From: Lepisosteus oculatus
Taxonomy: Eukaryota; Chordata; Actinopteri; Semionotiformes; Lepisosteidae
Assembly (NCBI RefSeq): GCF_040954835.1
Contig: NC_090709.1
Coordinates: 41,238,490 to 41,302,489 of the forward strand
Reading direction: 5' to 3'
DNA: 64,000 bases
Shown here: in pieces, positions 45,501 through 56,600 of the stretch
Numbering within the stretch: the stretch's first letter is position 1
Layout: each line of letters starts with the position of its first letter
Position numbers and translations under genes: made by a program
Notes under the pieces: model-generated
Database searches by the model: none
What the model saw: the letters and a program-made list of their open reading frames with translations, nothing else
What the model was told of the DNA's origin: nothing

Positions 45501-48500
45501 GACCCCAGGGGTACTGACTCTCCTGACTAGTTATCGTGAGTAGGAGGTGCACTGGTTCCAGACAGAGACCCCAGGGGTACTGACTCTCCTGACTAGTTAT
45601 CGTGAGTAGGAGGTGCACTGGTTCCAGACAGAGAACCCCAGGGGTACTGACTCTCCTGACTAGTTATCGTTAGTAGGAGGTGCACTGGTTACAGACAGAG
45701 ACCCCAGGGGTACTGACTCTCCTGACTAGTTGTCGTTAGTAGGAGGTGCACTGGTTACAGACAGAGACCCCAGGGGTACTGACTCTCCTGACTAGTTATC
45801 GTTAGTAGGAGGTGCACTGGTTCCAGACAGAGACCCCAGGGGTACTGACTCTCCTGACTAGTTATCGTGAGTAGGAGGTGCACTGGTTCTAGACAGAGAA
45901 CCCCAGGGGTACTGACTCTCCTGACTAGTTATCGTTAGTAGGAGGTGCACTGGTTACAGACAGAGACCCCAGGGGTACTGTCTCTCCTGACTAGTTATCG
46001 TGAGTAGGAGGTGCACTGGTTACAGACAGAGACCCCAGGGGTACTGACTCTCCTGTCTAGTTATCGTGAGTAGGAGGTGCACTGGTTCCAGACAGAGAAC
46101 CCCAGGGGTACTGACTCTCCTGACTAGTTATCGTGAGTAGGAGGTGCACTGGTTCCAGACAGAGAACCCCAGGGGTACTGACTCTCCTGACTAGTTATCG
46201 TTAGTAGGAGGTGCACTGGTTACAGACAGAGAACCCCAGGGGTACTGACTCTCCTGACTAGTTATCATTAGTAGGAGTCGCACTGGTTCCAGACAGAGAC
46301 CCCAGGGGTACTGACTCTCCTGACTAGTTATCGTTAGTAGGAGTCGCACTGGTTCCAGACAGAGACCCCAGGGGTACTGACTCTCCTGACTAGTTATCGT
46401 TAGTAGGAGTCGCACTGGTTCCAGACAGAGACCCCAGGGGTACTGACTCTCCTGACTAGTTATCGTTAGTAGGAGTCGCACTGGTTCCAGACAGAGACCC
46501 CAGGGGTACTGACTCTCCTGACTAGTTATCGTTAGTAGGACAGACAGAGAACCCCAGGGGTACTGACTCTCCTGACTAGTTATCGTTAGTAGGAGTCGCA
46601 CTGGTTCCAGACAGAGACCCCAGGGGTACTGACTCTCCTGACTAGTTATCGTTAGTAGGAGTCGCACTGGTTCCAGACAGAGACCCCAGGGGTACTGACT
46701 CTCCTGACTAGTTATCGTTAGTAGGAGTCGCACTGGTTCCAGACAGAGACCCCAGGGGTACTGACTCTCCTGACTAGTTATCGTTAGTAGGAGTCGCACT
46801 GGTTACAGACAGAGACCCCAGGGGTACTGACTCTCCTGACTAGTTATCGTTAGTAGGAGTCGAACTGGTTACAGACAGAGACCCCAGGGGTACTGACTCT
46901 CCTGACTAGTTATCGTTAGTAGGAGTCGCACTGGTTCCAGACAGAGACCCCAGGGGTACTGACTCTCCTGACTAGTTATCGTTAGTAGGAGTCGCACTGG
47001 TTCCAGACAGAGACCCCAGGGGTACTGACTCTCCTGACTAGTTGTCGTTAGTAGGAGTCGCACTGGTTCCAGACAGAGACCCCAGGGGTACTGACTCTCC
47101 TGACTAGTTGTCGTTAGTAGGAGTCGCACTGGTTCCAGACAGAGACCCCAGGGGTACTGACTCTCCTGACTAGTTATCGTTAGTAGGAGTCGCACTGGTT
47201 CCAGACAGAGAACCCCAGGGGTACTGACTCTCCTGACTAGTTATCGTTAGTAGGAGGTGCACTGGTTACAGACAGAGACCCCAGGGGTACTGACTCTCCT
47301 GACTAGTTATCGTTAGTAGGAGTCACACTGGTTACAGACAGAGACCCCAGGGGTACTGACTCTCCTGACTAGTTATCGTTAGTAGGAGGTGCACCGGTTC
47401 CAGACAGAGACCCCAGGGGTACTGACTCTCCTGACTAGTTATCGTTAGTAGGAGGTGCACTGGTTACAGACAGAGACCCCAGGGGTACTGACTCTCCTGA
47501 CTAGTTATCGTTAGTAGGAGGTGCACTGGTTCCAGACAGAGACCCCAGGGGTACTGACTCTCCTGACTAGTTATCGTTAGTAGGAGTCACACTGGTTACA
47601 GACAGAGACCCCAGAGACTCCTGACAGGGGTACTGACTCTCCTGACTAGTTATCGTTAGTAGGAGGTGCACTGGTTCCAGACAGAGACCCCAGGGGTACT
47701 GACTCTCCTGACTAGTTGTCGTTAGTAGGAGTCGCACTGGTTCCAGACAGAGACCCCAGGGGTACTGTCTCTCCTGACTAGTTGTCGTTAGTAGGAGTCG
47801 CACTGGTTCCAGACAGAGACCCCAGGGGTACTGACTCTCCTGACTAGTTATCGTTAGTAGGAGTCGCACTGGTTCCAGACAGAGACCCCAGGGGTACTGA
47901 CTCTCCTGACTAGTTATCGTTAGTAGGAGTCGCACTGGTTCCAGACAGAGACCCCAGGGGTACTGACTCTCCTGACTAGTTATCGTTAGTAGGAGTCGCA
48001 CTGGTTCCAGACAGAGACCCCAGGGTTACTGACTCTCCTGACTAGTTATCGTTAGTAGGAGTCGCACTGGTTCCAGACAGAGACCCCAGGGGTACTGTCT
48101 CTCCTGACTAGTTATCGTTAGTAGGAGTCGCACTGGTTCCAGACAGAGACCCCAGGGGTACTGACTCTCCTGACTAGTTATCGTTAGTAGGAGGTGCACT
48201 GGTTCCAGACAGAGACCCCAGGGGTACTGACTCTCCTGACTAGTTGTCGTTAGTAGGAGTCGCACTGGTTCCAGACAGAGACCCCAGGGGTACTGACTCT
48301 CCTGACTAGTTATCGTTAGTAGGAGTCGCACTGGTTCCAGACAGAGACCCCAGGGGTACTGACTCTCCTGACTAGTTATCGTTAGTAGGAGGTGCACTGG
48401 TTCCAGACAGAGACCCCAGGGGTACTGACTCTCCTGACTAGTTGTCGTTAGTAGGAGTCGCACTGGTTCCAGACAGAGACCCCAGGGGTACTGACTCTCC

Positions 48501-51500
48501 TGACTAGTTATCGTTAGTAGGAGTCGCACTGGTTCTAGACAGAGACCCCAGGGGTACTGACTCTCCTGACTAGTTATCGTTAGTAGGAGTCGCACTGGTT
48601 CCAGACAGAGACCCCAGGGGTACTGACTCTCCTGACTAGTTATCGTTAGTAGGAGTCGCACTGGTTCCAGACAGAGACCCCAGGGGTACTGACTCTCCTG
48701 ACTAGTTATCGTTAGTAGGAGTCGCACTGGTTACAGACAGAGAACCCCAGGGGTACTGACTCTCCTGACTAGTTATCGTTAGTAGGAGTCGCACCGGTTC
48801 CAGACAGAGACCCCAGGGGTACTGACTCTCCTGACTAGTTATCGTTAGTAGGAGTCGCACCGGTTCCAGACAGAGACCCCAGGGGTACTGACTCTCCTGA
48901 CTAGTTATCGTTAGTAGGAGTCGCACCGGTTCCAGACAGAGACCCCAGGGGTACTGACTCTCCTGACTAGTTATCGTTAGTAGGAGTCGCACCGGTTCCA
49001 GACAGAGACCCCAGGGGTACTGACTCTCCTGACTAGTTATCGTTAGTAGGAGTCGCACTGGTTCCAGACAGAGACCCCAGGGGTACTGACTCTCCTGACT
49101 AGTTATCGTTAGTAGGAGTCGCACTGGTTCCAGACAGAGACCCCAGGGGTACTGTCTCTCCTGACTAGTTATCGTTAGTAGGAGGTGCACTGGTTCCAGA
49201 CAGAGACCCCAGGGGTACTGACTCTCCTGACTAGTTGTCGTTAGTAGGAGTCGCACTGGTTCCAGACAGAGACCCCAGGGGTACTGACTCTCCTGACTAG
49301 TTATCGTTAGTAGGAGTCGCACTGGTTCCAGACAGAGACCCCAGGGGTACTGACTCTCCTGACTAGTTATCGTTAGTAGGAGGTGCACTGGTTCCAGACA
49401 GAGACCCCAGGGGTACTGACTCTCCTGACTAGTTGTCGTTAGTAGGAGTCGCACTGGTTCCAGACAGAGACCCCAGGGGTACTGACTCTCCTGACTAGTT
49501 ATCGTTAGTAGGAGTCGCACTGGTTCTAGACAGAGACCCCAGGGGTACTGACTCTCCTGACTAGTTATCGTTAGTAGGAGTCGCACTGGTTCCAGACAGA
49601 GACCCCAGGGGTACTGACTCTCCTGACTAGTTATCGTTAGTAGGAGTCGCACTGGTTCCAGACAGAGACCCCAGGGGTACTGACTCTCCTGACTAGTTAT
49701 CGTTAGTAGGATTCGCACTGGTTACAGACAGAGAACCCCAGGGGTACTGACTCTCCTGACTAGTTATCGTTAGTAGGAGTCGCACTGGTTCCAGACAGAG
49801 ACCCCAGGGGTACTGACTCTCCTGACTAGTTATCGTTAGTAGGAGTCGCACTGGTTCCAGACAGAGACCCCAGGGGTACTGACTCTCCTGACTAGTTATC
49901 GTTAGTAGGAGTCGCACTGGTTCCAGACAGAGACCCCAGGGGTACTGACTCTCCTGACTAGTTATCGTTAGTAGGAGTCGCACTGGTTCCAGACAGAGAC
50001 CCCAGGGGTACTGACTCTCCTGACTAGTTGTCGTTAGTAGGAGTCGCACTGGTTCCAGACAGAGACCCCAGGGGTACTGACTCTCCTGACTAGTTGTCGT
50101 TAGTAGGAGTCGCACTGGTTCCAGACAGAGACCCCAGGGGTACTGACTCTCCTGACTAGTTATCGTTAGTAGGAGGTGCACTGGTTCCAGACAGAGACCC
50201 CAGGGGTACTGACTCTCCTGACTAGTTGTCGTTAGTAGGAGTCGCACTGGTTACAGACAGAGACCCCAGGGGTACTGACTCTCCTGACTAGTTATCGTTA
50301 GTAGGAGTCGCACTGGTTACAGACAGAGACCCCAGGGGTACTGACTCTCCTGACTAGTTATCGTTAGTAGGAGGTGCACTGGTTCCAGACAGAGACCCCA
50401 GGGGTACTGACTCTCCTGACTAGTTATCGTTAGTAGGAGGTGCACTGGTTCCAGACAGAGACCCCAGGGGTACTGACTCTCCTGACTAGTTATCGTTAGT
50501 AGGAGTCGCACTGGTTCCAGACAGAGACCCCAGGGGTACTGACTCTCCTGACTAGTTATCGTTAGTAGGAGTCACACCGGTTACAGACAGAGACCCCAGG
50601 GGTACTGACTCTCCTGACTAGTTATCGTTAGTAGGAGGTGCACTGGTTCCAGACAGAGACCCCAGGGGTACTGACTCTCCTGACTAGTTATCGTTAGTAG
50701 GAGTCGCACTGGTTCCAGACAGAGACCCCAGGGATACTGACTCTCCTGACTAGTTATCGTTAGTAGGAGGTGCACTGGTTCCAGACAGAGACCCCAGGGG
50801 TACTGACTCTCCTGACTAGTTATCGTTAGTAGGAGTCGCACTGGTTCCAGACAGAGACCCCATCCCTGTCCTGTTTTCTCTCCCAGAGGCCACGGCCGCG
50901 GACAGCAAGGAGACGGAGTACGCCCTGGCTCAGGCCCCCAAGCCAGGTAAGAACAGGGGGCGGGGAGGGGGGCGAGAGGGATGGGGTGGGAGTTGGGGAG
51001 TGAGGACCTAACCAGTGGCAGACCTCTGGCCGCTTGGTTGTCATTTCATGCGCCGCCCCTAACTGCACCTCAGCCCTCGTCCACTGCACCCCCCGCAGGC
51101 CCCTGGATCCAGCAGATGTCGCTCCTGACTTCCAGAGGGTCTTGCCCGGGAGACACTGCTCACCCCGTCCGCTCTGCGGGCGGATCGCGTTGGAGACCCC
51201 GGGTTTTGGGGGCGACGCGTCCGCCGCGCGGCCTGTGGTGGGTGGCTCGCTCGCCCATCACAGCGGGTCAGCCGTCAGGGGGACTAGTGAGCAGGAAGGA
51301 CCCTCCTTTCGCCTCACAGTTCGTGTGGACGTGGTCAGACCAGGTGCTGGCAAAATTGATGGACTTACAGCACTTTCCCCAGGTTCACTATATTATTATA
51401 ATAATCAACTTTCTTTTATATAGCGCCTTTAAAGGTGGCTTCTCAAAGCGCTTGACAGGACGACCGCAACACTAAATAAGAAGACTACGCCAGATCAAAC

Positions 51501-53580
51501 ACAATGACAGCACACAGAGGAGACCGGGGGTGGTGGCACTAGGAGAAGCAGAGGGGTGAAGGATGAGACCAGTTCAGGAGAGGCTCTTCTGAAGGAGAGG
51601 GTTTGGAGTCTGGATCTGAAGGAGCTGAGAGAAGGAGGCTCTCTGATATCCTGGGGCAGAGAGTTCCAGAGCTTGGGGGGCGCAGCAGGAGAAGGCCCTG
51701 TCACCCCTCGAGTGTAGACGGGCTTGGTGGGGACAGACAGGAGAGCAGAGTCAGAGGAGCGAAGGTTGTGAGGTGGGGAGCAGGGCGATGATAGCTCAGA
51801 CAGGTACTGAGGCGCCCAGCCACGCAGAGCCCTATAGGTGAGCAGGAGGGTTTTAAAAGTCCACACGGAATTTGACCGGAAGCCAGTGCAGGGACTCCAG
51901 GACAGGAGTAAGGTGAACACCTGCACCGGACCTGGTCAGTCTTGTGCTCAATCTGGATTATTTGTCGATGCCTTCAATGAGTTTATTCTGTCATGGGATT
52001 TTCATAACCGCCGAGAACTTGAGACTGCAGCTCCCCTTTAAGACCAGCCCAGACCTGGAGCAGACTAGCCCCACCTTGTGGCCACAACTGGTACAGCAGC
52101 ACCTCCCAAAAAAAAAAGCTTTTTGTTGCTCGATGCAATTCTGTACCTGATCGAATCAGGTGCAATTCCTCGCACCCGAAGAAGGCTCCACGGCCGAAAC
52201 GTTGTGTTTTCTTCCTTCTCTTTTTCAGCGTGGAATAAACCTGTTACTTGTTCCTTTGCAGCCTACCCCTGCAGACGCAGCTCCCCGCCTGAATATTATT
52301 GACCTGCTGCTTGATCAATAAGAATAACGACAAAACCCGTTGAAGATCAGAGGCTCTTGCATAGCTCAGCTAGTTTTGCTTTCTTTCCTTTTTTTGAAAT
52401 CCAAATGCCCTCTTTTCTTCCCCCTCCCTATTCTTGTAACCCATCTGTGATGATGATGATGATGATGATGTTTGAAATAAAAGACACTTCATGACTATGA
52501 TGGAAAATGACTTCCACCAATCAGTCTCCCCACCCCGAGGCCATGCGTAATAAACCTCATGCGCTCAATACGCGTCCTGAAATGTTTTATTCGGAGAAAA
52601 CCAGGAGCTGTTTCGTGTCTCTCAGAGATATCTGTTTTGTCTCTTCAGAAGCCCAGGAATCTGACTACACAGAGATCAAGGATGTCAGTCTCGAGAAAGA
52701 TGAGAAAGGTCTGTTTTCTCTCTGTTCTGCACTCTGTGTCTCTTGTCCCGTCTTTTCTGTTTGTTTGTTTTTTACTGAGGGATCTGTAAAACGATCTCCT
52801 CTCCCTCTCACTGTGTCTCCTGTCCTGTTGTGTGTGTCTTTCTCTCTCTCACTGTGTCTCCTGTCTCTGTTGTGTGTGTTGATGACTGAGGGGTCCTCTG
52901 TGATTTCCTCTCTCTTACTGTGTCTCCTGTCCTGTTATGTGTGTTTATTACCTCGGGATTCTCTGCGATCTCGTCTCTCAAGCCTCTGTCTCCTGTCTCT
53001 CAATAAAGTGACTTCGGGGCTCTTCACACGTTTGTGTTCTAGGTGGGGAAGAGCCCGCGGACTCCGACTATGCGGTCATCAGTGAGGTGGAGACAGGAGA
53101 TAACAGTGAGTGAGAACAATCCTGGAGAGGGGGTATTGGTGCTTCCTCTTTCTGTCACTTCCTGTTCCTGTTCTCGTTTCACTTCCTCTTTCTGTCACTT
53201 CCTGTTCCTGTTCTCGTGTCACTTCCTCTTCCTGCTCACTTCCTGTCCTCGGAAGCAGAGCGCAGCACAGAGCACACGTTGTCACAGGAGGCAGTTTTTT
53301 TTAACGGGAGACACAAGCGAGACAGTGATTGTCTGCACAGCGCTGTTGCTGTTGCTGTTGCTGTTGCGTTCGGATCGCTCCAGGTCCTGCTGGAATATAC
53401 ACGGGGCTCCTGGCTGTCCGAGCTGGGGGTTCCTCAGGAGTTCAGGAAGAAAAACTGCCCCCCAGCTCCGACATAAATCATCCAGGTGGGGCTGCACATT
53501 GGTGGCGGTAGTGGGATTCCCTATGACCTGTAAAGCACTTTGAGTGGAGTGTCCAGAAAAGCGCTATATAAGTGTAAGCA

Positions 53581-53625
<45 letters not shown>

Positions 53626-56600
53626 AATCAAACGGAGTCACCCGATTGGCTGTTGTCAAGGAGGGTCAGTCCCCATTCGTCTGACCTGGTGGGGTGCAGC
53701 GAAGAGCTTGATTTTTAAATATAGCGCCTTCATCTCCTTCACTCTGATTGCTACCCAGCGCAGGGCGTACAAGAATCGATCCCATGGCCTGTGGGGGTCG
53801 GGCACTTTGTTTAGTTAGCGGCCCCGATGGCGGTGCTGTAGACCAATCATTATTCCAGGCTGCAGCTCCCCCAGCAACAATAATATAGCTTGGGTGGCTT
53901 GTTCCACGCCTCCACCACCCTTAGCGTAAAGACTGGAGGAGAGAGGCCAGAATATTGGCTTTTAACCACACGGCTGGGCAGCTTGTTCCACACCCCACTA
54001 CCCTCTGTGTACAGAAGAGCCTCCTGTCCTGACTGGAGGAGCTCACCCAGCTGTGTCTGGAGAGGAGCCAGGGTATCGGCTTCAACCACAGGGCTGGGCA
54101 GCCTGTTCCCCACCCCCGCCCCCCTCTGTGTACAGTAGAGCCCCCTGTTCCCGGGGTGACACTCACTCCCACGCCGTCGCCCGCGGGTCCGCTTCTCCCG
54201 AAGGCCGTGGAAGGGGGGCGCCGCGGGGGAGGCCGCCGCCTGACGCCGGGCCCCCCTCCCTTCTTCTCGTTTCCCAGAAGCGCCGGAGGGTCCGACGTCG
54301 GAGTACGCCCTGGCCCAGGCCCCGCCCCCGGCGTCCGCGGAGCAAGGTGAGGGGTCCGCGTGCGTGCCCGTGCGGCGACCGTCGGCGCGGCTGTCGACAG
54401 CTCGCTGTCTCGGGGGGGGGCTGGGGGTGTGGCTAAGGCCGCCAGTCGTTCCTCATTTTCCTCCCTCCCCTTCCCCCCCCGGGAAGCGTCGCAGGGGCAG
54501 ACTGTACTGGCAGGAGAGCGTTCCTTCGAGACCTCGGGCGGTCAGGTGACCGGACTCTTGCCCCACCGAGGGGTCACACCGGTCGGAGTGTGTTATTGAA
54601 CTCGTTGTCGCTGCTGGTGCTGCTGGTCCGGGCCCGTGTTTCCGGTGTTGCCCGAACGCCTCGGTTTCCTTCGTACCGAGTGGGTGTGTCGCTGCGCTCG
54701 TGAAAACCGAGCCGAGCTGATCGCGTCTGCGCGCGCGTCTGTGTGTCTTTGTGTCTGTCCACGTGTGTGTGTGTGTCTGTGTCCAAGTCTGGGAGTGTCT
54801 GTGTGTGTGTGTGTGTCTGTGAGGGTGTGTCTGTGTATGTTTTTCTGTCTTTGCTTGTATGTGCTTGTCTGTGTGTGTGTGCTTGTGTGTGCTTGAGTGT
54901 GTGTGTGTGTAACCCTGCTCTCTCCTCTCCTTTCTCTCTGTTTGTGTGCGTGTAACCCTGCTCTCCCCTCTCCTTTCTCTGTGTGTGTGTGTGCTTGTCT
55001 GTGTCTGTGTGTCTGTGTTTTTGTGTGTGTGTGTTTTTGTGTGTGTGTGTGTGTGTTCTTGTTGTGACTTTGCTCTGTGAAGTTTCCCACCTTGTGATCC
55101 TGGGTCGTCTCTGGGACCTGTGACAGGACAGGCGGCAGGTCTGTGACCCTCCCCTGGGGCAGGTGCCTCACTGTGCTTGTCTCACCAGCAGGGGGAGCTG
55201 TGGAGCAGGACTACGCCACCGTCACTAAACCCAAGAGCGCGCAGGGTAAGAGCCCCAACCTGCGCCCCGCCTTCTCTGTCTGATGGCCTGGCCCCCTCCT
55301 CCCATGAGACAGAGGAGAAGACCAGAGCTGATGCTGTTGCACCATCTGCGCGTCTGTATCTCTGTGTGTCTGTGTCTCTTTGTGTGTGTGTGTCTGTGTA
55401 TCTCTGGGCGTGTGTGCGTATGTCTGTGAGTGTGTGTATTTGTGCGGTTCTGTGTGTCAGTGAGTGTCTCTGTGTGTGTGTGTGTCTGTGTATTTCTGTG
55501 CGTGTGTGCGCACGTCTGTGAGTGTGTGTATTTGTGTGGTTCTGTGTCTGTGTGTCAGTGAGCGTCTCTGTGTGTGTGTCTGTGTATTTCTGTGCGTGTG
55601 TGCGTACATCTGTGAGTGTGTGTATTTATGTGGTTCTGTGTGTCAGTGAGCGTCTCTGTGTGTGTGTGTGTTTCTGTGCGTGTGTGCGTATGTCTGTGAG
55701 TGTGTGTATTTGTGTGGTTCTGTGTGTCAGTGAGCGTCTCTGTGTGTGTATCTGTGTATTTCTGTGCGTGTGTGTGTACGTCTGTGAGTGTGTGTATTTG
55801 TGTGGTTCTGTGTCTGTGTGTCAGTGAGCGTCTCCGTGTGTGTGTGTATCTGTGTGTCTCTGTCTGTCTGTGTCTCTTTGTGTGTGTGCGTGTATCTGTG
55901 CATTTCTGTGCATGTATGCGTATGTCTGTGAGTGTGTGTATTTGTGTGGTTCTGTGTCTGTGTGTGTGTGTGTTTCTGTATCTGTGTCTGTGAGTGTCTC
56001 TGTGTGTGTGTATACTGTATGTATGTCTGTGTGTCTGTGCATGTGTATCTGTATGTTTTTCTGTCTGTGTGTGTGTGCGCGCTTCTGACTCTGGCCTGCG
56101 ATAGGCTCACATCCCATCCAGGGTTCCCCACCTAGCGATCCCGGGATCGTCTCTGGGACAGGCGGCAGGTCTGTGACCCTCCCCTGGGGCAGGTGCCTCA
56201 CTGTGCTTGTCTCACCAGCAGGGGGAGCTGTGGAGCAGGACTACGCCACCGTCACTAAACCCAAGAGCGCGCAGGGTAAGAGCCCCCCCCGTCTGAGTCT
56301 GACGGTTCTCTTGTTATAAGAGCACGCCACAGTCGCAGGGGATTGTGGGACCGTTTCAGAGCGGTCTGACTAAACTGGAGCAGGAGCTCCCTCTTTACAC
56401 ACAGAGCCGTGGGGGTGGGGAACAAGCACCCCAGCCTTGACACCCTGACTTCTTGGCTCTTTCAACCACACGGCCGAGCAGCTTGTTCCCCACCCCCGCC
56501 GCTCTCTGTGTACAGAAGAGCCCCCTGTCCTGACTGGAGGAGCTCACCCAGCTGTGTCTGGAGAGAAGCCGGGGTATCGGCTTCACCCACACGGACTGGG

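Noticed and set aside
45292-50841. Many minus-strand frames of 60-338 codons with a 22-residue repeat
   Set aside because: They are the 66-bp minisatellite read in an open frame; no splice sites, promoter or non-repeat flank.
50981-51475. 164-codon plus-strand frame
   Set aside because: GC-driven; overlaps the end of a LINE fragment and lacks any recognisable motif.
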